This document shows, piece by piece, positions 1-7,964 of a stretch of DNA of 15,126 nucleotides (the first letter of the stretch is position 1; each line of letters starts with the position of its first letter). This stretch comes from Candidatus Nomurabacteria bacterium (GTDB lineage Bacteria; Patescibacteriota; Minisyncoccia; Phycocordibacterales; UBA9973), in contig JAIOQC010000003.1 in the NCBI GenBank assembly GCA_021413565.1, forward strand, positions 1 through 15,126, given 5' to 3'. A model generated the notes under the pieces. The model was not told the DNA's origin. It ran no database searches and saw nothing but the letters and a program-made list of their open reading frames with translations. The position numbers and the translations under genes are program-made.

Positions 1-649
1 CATCTATCACCCGCACGTAAACTATGACTCCACGATGGTTATCATATTTAAAATCAAATACTAATGCTCGTCCTGAAGTAATTTCTTCTACTACCTGAGG
101 TGGTGGAATTATTTTTACCAGTTCTACGAGGAGATTATCAACTCCTTGGCCAGTTTTACCAGAAACTTCTAATATTGTATCAGGATCAATATCAAGAAGG
201 AGTGCAAGTTCCATTTTTACTTCATCAACACGTGCAAGTGGTGAATCAACCTTGGAAAGTACGGGAATAATAACGAGCCCAGAATCCCTAGCCAATTGTA
301 AGGTTGTAAGAGTTTGTGCTTGTACACCCTGTGTACAATCTACCAAAAGTATAGACCCTTCAACAGCTTTAAGTGCTCGAGAAACTTCGTAAGAGAAATC
401 TATGTGTCCTGGGGTGTCTATAAGATTAAGTACATATTGCTTACCATCAACCATATAATTCATACGAACTGGTTGCATTTTGATCGTAATACCACGCTCA
501 CGCTCAAGTTCCATCGAATCGAGAACTTGATCCTTCATTTTGCGTGCCTCAATAGTACCTGTAACTTCCAACATCCGATCAGCAAGTGTTGATTTACCGT
601 GGTCAATATGAGCAATAATTGAGAAATTTCTAATAGAATTTATATCCAT
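1..649 (-). CDS. lepA: Elongation factor 4 (LepA), N-terminal part, cut by window edge
   Basis: This is a ribosome-associated translational GTPase (back-translocase/EF4). Only the first 216 codons of a protein usually about 600 aa long are in the window. The GTPase domain is clear: P-loop AHIDHGKST (residues 13-21), switch I ERGITI (51-56) and DTPGH (78-82), followed by the start of domain 2. The G4 motif, normally NKxD, reads SKVD (132-135), so the guanine-specificity Asn is a Ser; the rest fits LepA. The ATG at 649 directly precedes the conserved N-terminus. It is the last gene of the leuS-murJ run, but a hairpin after murJ and its own extended -10 suggest separate transcription. The family assignment is very secure. 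Confidence 0.95.
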   Translation of the reverse strand, partial: MDINSIRNFSIIAHIDHGKSTLADRMLEVTGTIEARKMKDQVLDSMELERERGITIKMQPVRMNYMVDGKQYVLNLIDTPGHIDFSYEVSRALKAVEGSILLVDCTQGVQAQTLTTLQLARDSGLVIIPVLSKVDSPLARVDEVKMELALLLDIDPDTILEVSGKTGQGVDNLLVELVKIIPPPQVVEEITSGRALVFDFKYDNHRGVIVYVRVID

Positions 650-664
650 AGACCTATACTAGCA
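650..664 (-). promoter_or_regulatory. Putative extended -10 giving a leaderless lepA transcript
   Basis: On the minus strand TGC-TAGTAT is followed by 6 nt and the lepA ATG. This spacing would place transcription start at the A of the ATG. The hexamer is only a 4/6 match to TATAAT, but the TGn extension is present and the geometry matches that before ychF. It is inferred from sequence only. Confidence 0.4.
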
Positions 665-705
665 AAAAAAACCTTAAAACAAAAGGCAATTACAATTCCT
701 TTTGT
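664..705 (-). terminator. Probable terminator between murJ and lepA
   Basis: Perfect 8-bp arms ACAAAAGG/CCTTTTGT (679-686 and 698-705) straddle the murJ stop codon. Reading leftward, an imperfect T-rich stretch and then eight T's follow (664-671). The T-tract is about 7 nt from the stem, so termination may be partial. Confidence 0.5.
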
Positions 706-2378
706 TCGGGTGCCAATACACGACTACGCCAGAATTTATGACTCAATACATCAACAATATCAATTAATTCTTGATTTCTCATCCAAGCCAGAGCCAAAAC
801 TCCAAAACTAATACCAATAATACCAGCAAAGAAACCCTGTAAAAATATTCCAAGACCAGTAGATATCACAAAAACATCATCAAATAATGACAAGGCCAAA
901 TAAGCAACTATACCCATTACAAATGCTCCAATAATACTTTGTATAAATGTTTTTGAGATTTTAGATGACTTATTGTGTAGAAAATCTTTTTGGAACATTA
1001 CCCAGATTAAAATAAAATTCAAAAGTGAACCAAGTGCATACGCCATAGGTAGTGCAAGCATTATAGTCCCAGGAACATCTTTTACTCGCAACAATATTTC
1101 TAAATTAATTAATATTTGTGGATATGCTTTGAATATATAAATAAGCAAATAAGCAAAAATAATAGTCGCAAGTGAAGAAGAAACATTTATCAAAAGAGGT
1201 TTCTTTGTATTCCCTGATGCATAGTAACCACGTACAAACAAAAGTACCAATGATTGTGTTGCCAAAGATAAAACAAATAAAGCGGCGGCGGCGGCAGTTA
1301 GGCGTGTATCAATCCAAGAAAAAGTATCAGAACCTAAAACAACACGAACTATTTGTGCACGTAAAACAACAATCAAAGCAATCACTGGTAATGACCAGAA
1401 AATAATTGAACGAGCAGCGGAAGTTATGTGAGAAATAAAATTACCAATATCTTTTGCTGAAAATGATTTTACTAATACTGGAAAAGCTGCTACAGCATAT
1501 GAAATACCAATAATACCAACAGGTACTGATTGTAAATTGTAAGAGAAAGTAAAAAGTGAGATTGAACCTTCTTTTAATTCTGAAGCCATAGCAATCAAAG
1601 CTATGAAAGCTAAACTATTACAAGACAATGCTAATGTTCTAGGTAATGATTGCTTCACAACTTTCCAAATTTCTAACCATGCTATTTTTGAAACAAATCT
1701 AGGGAAAAAACCATGAGAAATCACAATTGGAACTTGGACAATAAAATGCATTAATGCACCAAGAATTACACCGAGGGCTAAGCCATACACACCTAAATAT
1801 TGGTACAAATAAATAATACCAAACAATATACCAATATTATAAAAAATTGGAGACAATGAGAAAATAAAGAAATTTTTATATAACTGAGTAATTGTTCCAA
1901 TTAAATTTGAAAGTCCAATAAAAATAGGAGAAAAAAGCATAATGCGACTTGTCATAACAAGCAGTGTCATTTGTGCCTCAGAAAAACCTGGGGCAATAAC
2001 TTTAGCAATGACTGGCATAAATATACCAATAAGTACGCTTATACAAATCATAAATAGCATATAAGCCGAGAAAACATTATTCATAAATGCTTTGGCTTTT
2101 GCCATTCCCTCTTCTTTTGAGTTCATCTTGTCCATTATAAATGGCATCAAGACAGTGATTGAAGCAAGTGATGCTATTGATAAATACAAGAAGTCTGGAA
2201 TACGAAATGCGGCATAGTAAACATCCAAGATTGGACCTGCGCCAACTATATGAGCAATAGTTCTATCACGAACAAGCCCTAATAATTGAGAAGCAAAAGC
2301 AAAACCGCCAAGCAATAAGGCGGCTTCGTTCACTCCATTAAATTCTTTATTCAGAAATGTCAGAATACGATTCACCAT
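690..2378 (-). CDS. murJ: Lipid II flippase MurJ (MviN family)
   Basis: A polytopic inner-membrane protein of 562 aa that moves lipid-linked peptidoglycan precursor to the outer face of the membrane. The hydrophobic profile runs the full length, consistent with the 14 helices of the MOP-superfamily flippases. The N-terminal signature is present: G-x-V-R-D-R near residues 34-39 and an Asp at 52 in the D-x-x-x-x-A-F-R-I-P-D stretch, corresponding to E. coli Arg24 and Asp39. The position of E. coli Arg18 is Gln31 here. It starts 12 nt after the stop of the O-antigen-ligase-like gene, with no Shine-Dalgarno, so it is probably cotranscribed. Its C-terminal cytoplasmic tail is short. The family call is secure. 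Confidence 0.93.
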   Translation of the reverse strand: MVNRILTFLNKEFNGVNEAALLLGGFAFASQLLGLVRDRTIAHIVGAGPILDVYYAAFRIPDFLYLSIASLASITVLMPFIMDKMNSKEEGMAKAKAFMNNVFSAYMLFMICISVLIGIFMPVIAKVIAPGFSEAQMTLLVMTSRIMLFSPIFIGLSNLIGTITQLYKNFFIFSLSPIFYNIGILFGIIYLYQYLGVYGLALGVILGALMHFIVQVPIVISHGFFPRFVSKIAWLEIWKVVKQSLPRTLALSCNSLAFIALIAMASELKEGSISLFTFSYNLQSVPVGIIGISYAVAAFPVLVKSFSAKDIGNFISHITSAARSIIFWSLPVIALIVVLRAQIVRVVLGSDTFSWIDTRLTAAAAALFVLSLATQSLVLLFVRGYYASGNTKKPLLINVSSSLATIIFAYLLIYIFKAYPQILINLEILLRVKDVPGTIMLALPMAYALGSLLNFILIWVMFQKDFLHNKSSKISKTFIQSIIGAFVMGIVAYLALSLFDDVFVISTGLGIFLQGFFAGIIGISFGVLALAWMRNQELIDIVDVLSHKFWRSRVLAPEQKEL

Positions 2379-2390
2379 GGAGTTATTATT

Positions 2391-4733
2391 TTATTGTGTT
2401 GATTCTAATGGAGTTTTTACAGTTGAAGATGTTTCAAGTGCTGGAGTTGTATCACTAGGTACTGTATCAGAGAATGAATTAATTTCATCTTTAATGTCTT
2501 GATTGTCAGGGACAATCTTAGTTAATATTTTGAATTGAATCAAAGCATCACTTGTTCTACCAACCTTCTTGTATGATTGACCCAAGAAATATCTAGCATT
2601 CAAATATGATGGATCAAGTATGACTGCTCTCTCAAATGCACTAACAGAACCTGCAAAGTTAGAATTACTGTATCTTAGTAATCCAAGTTTAAAGAACACA
2701 GTTGGATCATTTGGTGCTACAGAACTTGCGTATTCAGCTTGTTTAATAGCTTCAGCAATATTTCCTTCGTCTATTTCAATTTGAGCAAGCAAGAAGATTG
2801 CATCTGTATAATCTGGCTTCAGGGCCAATGCTTGTTCAATGAACTTTCTAGCTTCAGCCTTGGTCTTATTGGCAACTTCTAATGATGCACGAGCAAGCAG
2901 AATTGAAGGATTATTTGGTGCCAATTCATGAGCTTTTTCATAAGCCACAACTGCACTCTTGTAACTATTCACAACAGACAGAGGTACGAGTGCACTGTAA
3001 ACATTACCAAGGTTCATGTAGTTTAGATATTGTTTAGGATTTTGTGCAACAGCTAGACCTGCTGACTGAGAAGAAGCATTCACCAACTGTTGAACACTTG
3101 ATTTGAGTGTGTCAGATGATAGTGTTTTATCAGTAATAATAAGTCCAATTTGAGCAATATAAACTTGCGACAATGTTCGATAATAAATATCGTTTTTATC
3201 AAGAGAAATTGCATTACTTAACATACTTTCTGATTTGACCAATGACTCCATTGTATTATCGTTTGCTAAAGCTTTTGAGAAGTAAATAACTGAAGCAAAT
3301 TTTTCAGAGTAAATATATGTTGTAGAAAGAGTAGCAATCATCAATACGATTAATCCGAGAATTGAGAAGAAGCTATTACGTGGATCACTAAGGAATGAGA
3401 AGTGCGCAACTGGCATAACTTTCTTGTAAACCAAAATACTAATGAGTGCACCACTTGAAGCAAAAGCCAAAGCAATCATTACGATATTTGGAGTGTAGAA
3501 AATCAATGTTAGCCATGTATAAATTGACATCATAAACATTGTCACAATAAAGTAATTAGAGAGTGCTCCTTGCATTGCTACACGCAATGACTGAACTCCT
3601 CGAATCAGAAATACAACCATAAACAACAAGAATGACGCAATTCCAAGCAAGCCTGTGGTTACTACAAAACTAGGAATTAAACCGAAGCCATTTGAGAAAT
3701 CAACATTCCAGTAAATAGTTTCAGCAATACCTTTTGGTTGCCACGCTGCCCAGTCAATAGCAAATGTATTTGGACCTGTTCCAAAGAATGGATTATGTCG
3801 AATCGCCTTATATGCGACTTGCGCTGTTGCAGAAACAGATGGACGAACATCAACATTAGAAACACTGACATAACGAGAAATTAGAGAACCTAGAGAATTA
3901 CTGCCAACAAGGAAAATCAAAGCAATAAATAAAACAATCAAAGAAGCAAATGGAAACTTACGCTTATCATTTGGCTCCGAAGACATAGAAATCCCTGCTT
4001 TTTGCAATGAGATACTGTAAACAGTCAAAATCATTGAAAATAATCCAACGAGCAACCATACGAATGGAATATTCAAAATAATTAAGAATACTAGACCAAC
4101 AACAATCAAAAAATATTGTACGATTTTAAATATGCCTTTAGTTCTTAAAAATTCAAGTGTAAATAGTGACAACAATACAACTAGACCAAAGAATAATCCA
4201 AAATCATTCCAACTACCAAAAAGATTACCAGATGAAATACCTTGCAATAATCCAGGAAGTTTACCAAATCCTATAAAAACATAAAATAATTGAAATACTG
4301 CTAATAGCAATGAACCTAAAAATAGTCCGCCAAAGAAATACCATAGGCGTTTCTCTGTTTGGAAATACATTGTTGATAGGAAGAATAGAATGAACATAGT
4401 TAGCATTGAGCCAAAAGTTCCAATTTCAAAACCTCTACCAAACAAGGAGATATATAACGATGAAGAGAACAAAGACGCAACAAAGAAAACCAATGGAATG
4501 ACACCTGCGAAAAGAATTAATCTATCACGAGGTATTGTAAACTTTCCTTCTCCTAATCTAGCAACGAGCCAGAAAAATAGAGACATAGTCAACCCAACTG
4601 ACATCAGGAAGCCCTTACTTGCCTCAAGAGTTACTGGCATGTATGGGATAAAGAAGAATAAAGAACCGAATAATGTAGCGAACAAAGTTACGAATGACAA
4701 TTTATTAAAAAATAATACTTTTTTTGATTCCAT
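2391..4733 (-). CDS. O-antigen ligase-like membrane protein with C-terminal TPR repeats
   Basis: A 780-aa protein in two parts. Residues ~10-475 hold roughly a dozen hydrophobic helices, with a Wzy/WaaL-like extracytoplasmic region around 290-345 (R297 and the H-N-P-F-F-G-T-G-P-N-T stretch, 313-323) typical of O-antigen ligase/polymerase proteins. Residues ~570-750 hold tandem tetratricopeptide repeats with the usual A-x-x-x-x-x-x-A-L-x-L-x-P pattern. The tail (~752-780) is Ser/Thr-rich and probably disordered. Such fusions are common beside murJ in Parcubacteria-like genomes; a role in attaching or polymerising surface glycans is inferred. The substrate is unknown. It sits between leuS and murJ with a possible internal promoter. 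Confidence 0.82.
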   Translation of the reverse strand: MESKKVLFFNKLSFVTLFATLFGSLFFFIPYMPVTLEASKGFLMSVGLTMSLFFWLVARLGEGKFTIPRDRLILFAGVIPLVFFVASLFSSSLYISLFGRGFEIGTFGSMLTMFILFFLSTMYFQTEKRLWYFFGGLFLGSLLLAVFQLFYVFIGFGKLPGLLQGISSGNLFGSWNDFGLFFGLVVLLSLFTLEFLRTKGIFKIVQYFLIVVGLVFLIILNIPFVWLLVGLFSMILTVYSISLQKAGISMSSEPNDKRKFPFASLIVLFIALIFLVGSNSLGSLISRYVSVSNVDVRPSVSATAQVAYKAIRHNPFFGTGPNTFAIDWAAWQPKGIAETIYWNVDFSNGFGLIPSFVVTTGLLGIASFLLFMVVFLIRGVQSLRVAMQGALSNYFIVTMFMMSIYTWLTLIFYTPNIVMIALAFASSGALISILVYKKVMPVAHFSFLSDPRNSFFSILGLIVLMIATLSTTYIYSEKFASVIYFSKALANDNTMESLVKSESMLSNAISLDKNDIYYRTLSQVYIAQIGLIITDKTLSSDTLKSSVQQLVNASSQSAGLAVAQNPKQYLNYMNLGNVYSALVPLSVVNSYKSAVVAYEKAHELAPNNPSILLARASLEVANKTKAEARKFIEQALALKPDYTDAIFLLAQIEIDEGNIAEAIKQAEYASSVAPNDPTVFFKLGLLRYSNSNFAGSVSAFERAVILDPSYLNARYFLGQSYKKVGRTSDALIQFKILTKIVPDNQDIKDEINSFSDTVPSDTTPALETSSTVKTPLESTQ

Positions 4734-4764
4734 TGTTTTTTGCGTTATATATAATAATGTTTTT

Positions 4765-4770
4765 ATTATA
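4765..4770 (-). promoter_or_regulatory. Possible internal promoter (-10 TATAAT) before the O-antigen ligase gene
   Basis: The 57-nt gap after leuS contains a perfect TATAAT, 31 nt before the ATG at 4733, with no convincing -35. A second AT-rich TATAAC lies closer to the start. This could supply transcription in addition to read-through from leuS. Confidence 0.35.
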
Positions 4771-4790
4771 CCTAATAGGCATAAAAAATA

Positions 4791-7220
4791 CTAGACAACA
4801 ATACTCACAAGTCTACCTTTTACATAAATAATCTTCTTAACTTCCTTACCGTCTATCCAACCTAAGACAACTTTATCCTTTAATGCTAATTCTTTTATTT
4901 GTTCTTCAGAAATTGTTGATTCTACTGACAACTGGGTTCGTACTTTACCATTTACTTGAACTACTACAATAATTGTGTCGTCTATAATTTTCTTTTCATC
5001 AAAAATAGGCCAACCAGAAATATGAAGAGATGGGCCATTTTCATCACCATTCAATAAATTCCATAATTCTTCTGCAATATGTGGTGCAAATGGTGCAAGG
5101 ATTTGTAAATAAAGTTTATAATCTGAAATTGAAATTATTTTGTATTTCTCAATTTGATTAGAAAGCATCATCATTGATGAAATCGCAGTATTGAAACTCA
5201 TTGTCTCAATATCTTCAGAAACTTTTTTTATAGTTTTGTGTAATTCTTTTTCTAAATCTTCAGGTGTTTGTTGTGTTTTATTTTGAAGTGCATAAGATGA
5301 ACCTTTCCAAACTTTTTCCAAGAATCTACGAGAGCCTATTATACTTTGTGTATTCCAAGCAACTGCTTGATCAAAAGGACCCATAAACATTTCGTAGACA
5401 CGTAAAGTATCAGCACCATAAGTTTTCACTATCTCGTCTGGGTTTACTACATTACCCCATCTCTTACTCATCTTGCGTCCGTCAGAAGCAATAATTAATC
5501 CTTGATTTCGTAGAACTTTGAATGGCTCATCTGTTGGCACATGACCACGGTCGTATAAGAATTTGTGCCAGAAACGTGAATAAAGTAAATGCCCTGTTGC
5601 ATGCTCTTGCCCACCAACATACATATCTACATCTTTCCAGTATTCGAGTGCTTCCTCGCTTGCAAATGCATTATTATTATTTGGATCCATATATCGCAAG
5701 AAATACCATGAACTACCCGCCCACCCTGGCATTGTATTTGTCTCATAGCCTTCTTTTACCCAACTTGGAACACTACCGAGTGGAGATTCACCAGTTCCAA
5801 TTGGTTCATAAGAATCTACATTTGGTAATTCAAGTGGTAAATCTTTTTCTTCAAGTGCTGTAATTGTACCGTCAGCATTATGTTTAAGTGGTATCGGCTC
5901 ACCCCAGTATCTCTGACGAGCAAAAATCGCATCACGCATTTTGTATTTTGTGACAATCTTACCTCCAACTTTTTCTGTAATTTCTTTTGCATCAACTAAT
6001 GGCTTGTCGACAATAGGTAGATTAAACTTGGTAGCAAATTCCCTGTCTCGCTTATCATTTTTTGTACGGTCAGCTTCTGATTTATTTTTGAGACTCAAGA
6101 TATACGCTTTGACTTCTGGTAGGTTGTCTATTCTGTTTGACAATTCTTCTACTAATGTATGCTCTGGTGCAAGAACCATATATGTCGCACCAAAGATTGT
6201 ATCTGCTCGTGTTGTAAAGATTTTAATTGAGGTGGAGTTGTTAAAAATATTTTCTTCATGGTCTAGTTCCTCGTCCTCCCTCGTCCGAGGACCTGAAGAA
6301 AACTTTTTAACAACTCTAATATTAAAACTAATTTCACTTCCTTCGCTCTTGCCTATCCAGTTGCGTTGTATTTCTTTTATATGTGTAGACCATTCTATAT
6401 TTTCCAGTCCATCGATAAGTCTGTCAGAATAAGCAGTGATACGCATAAACCACTGACGCATTTGTACTTTTTCAACAGGATGTCCTCCACGCTCTGAAAC
6501 AGGATTACCGTCTTTATCATCTACTATTTCATCGTTTGCCAATACTGTGCCGAGATTTGGACACCAGTTTACCAATGCATAACCTTCATAAGCCAAGCGA
6601 TATTTCATCAAGATACTTTCTTTTTCAACTTCTGTGTATGATACCCATTCACTCGCAGTAAAGACAATATTGAAATTAATATCACAGACTGCATCAATAT
6701 TTGCATTACCATTCTTTATAAATATTTCTATCAATTCAGAAATAGGTCGTGCTTTATTAGCAGACGCTGATTTGTCATACCAAGAATTATATATTTCCAA
6801 AAATATCCACTGTGTCCATTTATAGTATGCAGGGTCAGTTGTATTTACTTTACGAGACCAATCATAAGACAAACCAATCATTGAGAGTTGTTTTTCGAAA
6901 GTAGCCACATTGATTGCAACTGCATTACTAGGATGAATCTTGTGTTCAATTGCATACTGCTCAGCCGGTAAACCGAAAGCATCGTAACCCATTGGATGCA
7001 AGACATTGTATCCAGCCATACGCTTCATACGCGCATATACATCGCTCCCTATATATCCACGAGGGTGACCCACATGAAGTCCTGCTCCTGATGGATAAGG
7101 GAACATATCCAGAACATAAAATTTCTTTTTTGTTGTCGCAGAATCTGTCTTGTAGATTTCTGTTGTATCCCATTCTTTCTGCCATTTCTTTTCGATTTTT
7201 GTATGGTCGTATTCTTTCAT
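4791..7220 (-). CDS. leuS: Leucyl-tRNA synthetase (class Ia)
   Basis: Charges tRNA-Leu with leucine in the cytoplasm. From the ATG at 7220 the protein is 809 aa and begins with the usual M-K-x-Y-D-H-x-K-I-E-K-K-W. An in-frame TTG at 7235 adds five atypical residues and is less likely. Landmarks: HVGH (49-52), G-Y-D-A-F-G-L-P-A-E (78-87), editing-domain TTRADT just after residue ~333, G-S-S-W-Y-F-L-R, and KMSKR (583-587), followed by the anticodon-binding domain. Two peculiarities stand out. A large insert sits before NWCP (R-P-I-S-E-L to L-M-K-Y-R-L-A-Y), with loss of the zinc-knuckle cysteines, resembling Bacteroidetes-type LeuRS. An additional ~25-residue stretch in the editing domain (~302-329) is encoded by a palindromic repeat. 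The enzyme is otherwise complete. Confidence 0.95.
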   Translation of the reverse strand: MKEYDHTKIEKKWQKEWDTTEIYKTDSATTKKKFYVLDMFPYPSGAGLHVGHPRGYIGSDVYARMKRMAGYNVLHPMGYDAFGLPAEQYAIEHKIHPSNAVAINVATFEKQLSMIGLSYDWSRKVNTTDPAYYKWTQWIFLEIYNSWYDKSASANKARPISELIEIFIKNGNANIDAVCDINFNIVFTASEWVSYTEVEKESILMKYRLAYEGYALVNWCPNLGTVLANDEIVDDKDGNPVSERGGHPVEKVQMRQWFMRITAYSDRLIDGLENIEWSTHIKEIQRNWIGKSEGSEISFNIRVVKKFSSGPRTREDEELDHEENIFNNSTSIKIFTTRADTIFGATYMVLAPEHTLVEELSNRIDNLPEVKAYILSLKNKSEADRTKNDKRDREFATKFNLPIVDKPLVDAKEITEKVGGKIVTKYKMRDAIFARQRYWGEPIPLKHNADGTITALEEKDLPLELPNVDSYEPIGTGESPLGSVPSWVKEGYETNTMPGWAGSSWYFLRYMDPNNNNAFASEEALEYWKDVDMYVGGQEHATGHLLYSRFWHKFLYDRGHVPTDEPFKVLRNQGLIIASDGRKMSKRWGNVVNPDEIVKTYGADTLRVYEMFMGPFDQAVAWNTQSIIGSRRFLEKVWKGSSYALQNKTQQTPEDLEKELHKTIKKVSEDIETMSFNTAISSMMMLSNQIEKYKIISISDYKLYLQILAPFAPHIAEELWNLLNGDENGPSLHISGWPIFDEKKIIDDTIIVVVQVNGKVRTQLSVESTISEEQIKELALKDKVVLGWIDGKEVKKIIYVKGRLVSIVV
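6235..6316 (-). repeat. Palindromic element inserted in frame within leuS
   Basis: An 82-bp stretch with inverted arms of about 27-29 nt beginning GAGTTGTTAAAAA on both strands, with two 1-nt bulges. A GC-rich centre (6260-6293) contains CCTCGTCCTCC and the shorter stem GGTC..CTCG/CGAG..GACC. The same GC-rich core recurs upstream of leuS (7254-7282). Within leuS it is read in frame as a charged segment (K-K-F-S-S-G-P-R-T-R-E-D-E-E-L-D-H) where family members have only a short loop. It behaves like the protein-coding palindromic elements known from Rickettsia; relationship to those is not implied. Confidence 0.75.
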
Positions 7221-7225
7221 GTTAA

Positions 7226-7234
7226 AGTATGGCA
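7226..7234 (-). promoter_or_regulatory. Putative extended -10 for leaderless leuS
   Basis: TGC-CATACT lies 5 nt before the preferred leuS ATG (7220). This would give transcription start at or next to the initiation codon. The hexamer matches TATAAT at 4 of 6 positions, so it is tentative. An alternative TAAAAT lies further upstream. Confidence 0.3.
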
Positions 7235-7246
7235 AATTATTTTATG

Positions 7247-7288
7247 AAAAAATGTCTGGCCCCTCGTCCTCCTAACCAAGACTTTTTT
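7247..7288. terminator. Bidirectional terminator-like hairpin with GC-rich repeat core
   Basis: Arms GTCTGG (7254-7259) and CCAAGAC (7276-7282) pair with one bulge and are flanked by A6 on the left and T6 on the right, so each strand reads hairpin then T-run. On the minus strand it would end transcription of the 183-aa gene before leuS. The loop carries CCTCGTCCTCC, the same 11-mer found in the element inside leuS. Confidence 0.65.
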
Positions 7289-7312
7289 GTTATTATAATT
7301 TGCATAGCGTCT

Positions 7313-7864
7313 CTATTTATGATTATCTAATTTTTTAATTGCTACCCAAATCAGCGCCCCAAGTGCACATGCCAAAATAATAACTTTCAAAAGTTTATCA
7401 GCACTAGTCCAATAACGCATAGATGCAATGATTAGAGATAAAACACCTGCCCATGAGAATGCCACAGGGATAATTGAAATAGTTACAAATGCACCCACAA
7501 CAATTGAAATGATTCCGAGTATAACAAGGGCGATAAATACATTGCGGTCATATATTTTTACAGCTGCTTGGTATTCTAGATTACTTGTATAAAATACATC
7601 ACAGTAACCTTTGAGAGCTGTTGTGCCATCAACTGGCTTTGGAGCGTATGTTGCATCATAATCATTCCATTGACCACCAGTTGCCACACATTCTTCTTGA
7701 TTATTAATATTTTTTACAACTTGAGTTGTTTTTACATAATCTTCATGATTGGGTTCATTATAAATAAAAGAAAGACTATAATTAAAGAATAGATTCACTA
7801 CTATAATAATAGCGACTACGAGAGATATCTTAAAAAATTTTGATTGACTATATGAGTTATTCAT
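7313..7864 (-). CDS. Small polytopic membrane protein with an extracytoplasmic Cys pair
   Basis: Function not recognised. The 183-aa protein has one N-terminal membrane segment (~14-34), a hydrophilic loop (~35-105) and three to four further hydrophobic segments (~108-128, 130-148, 158-176). The loop contains Cys59 in E-E-C-V-A-T-G-G-Q-W and Cys88 in G-Y-C-D, probably outside the membrane where they could form a disulfide. Proteins with this Cys/Trp loop pattern recur in Parcubacteria-like genomes as hypothetical proteins. It is separated from leuS by a terminator-like hairpin and is divergent from the coiled-coil gene. No Shine-Dalgarno precedes the ATG. Confidence 0.72.
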   Translation of the reverse strand: MNNSYSQSKFFKISLVVAIIIVVNLFFNYSLSFIYNEPNHEDYVKTTQVVKNINNQEECVATGGQWNDYDATYAPKPVDGTTALKGYCDVFYTSNLEYQAAVKIYDRNVFIALVILGIISIVVGAFVTISIIPVAFSWAGVLSLIIASMRYWTSADKLLKVIILACALGALIWVAIKKLDNHK

Positions 7865-7947
7865 ACGATTAGGAGTTTGGGGTCTTAGGCCTTGTGCTCA
7901 ATTAATGATAAATAGTAATATCTATAGAGTATAACAGAAAATAGGTG

Positions 7948-7953
7948 TATAAT
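7948..7953 (+). promoter_or_regulatory. -10 element for the coiled-coil membrane protein
   Basis: A perfect TATAAT lies 11 nt before the ATG at 7965, predicting a transcript with about a 5-nt leader. No good -35 is visible 16-18 nt upstream. The intergenic region (7865-7964) is shared with the divergent 183-aa gene. Confidence 0.5.
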
Positions 7954-7964
7954 AAAACAATCAT

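Noticed and set aside
314..592. Plus-strand 92-codon frame
   Set aside because: It is antisense to the lepA GTPase domain, whose motifs are unambiguous.
4390..4794. Plus-strand 134-codon frame
   Set aside because: It is antisense to the membrane region of the O-antigen ligase gene; its polar, Asn/Lys-rich composition is what a shadow frame gives.
5522..6432. Plus-strand reading frames of 113 and 163 codons inside leuS
   Set aside because: They lie antisense to a strongly conserved synthetase and have no family features or start signals.
7221..7235. TTG at 7235 as the leuS start
   Set aside because: The ATG at 7220 matches the usual N-terminus of the family, and the upstream codons overlap a possible -10 element.
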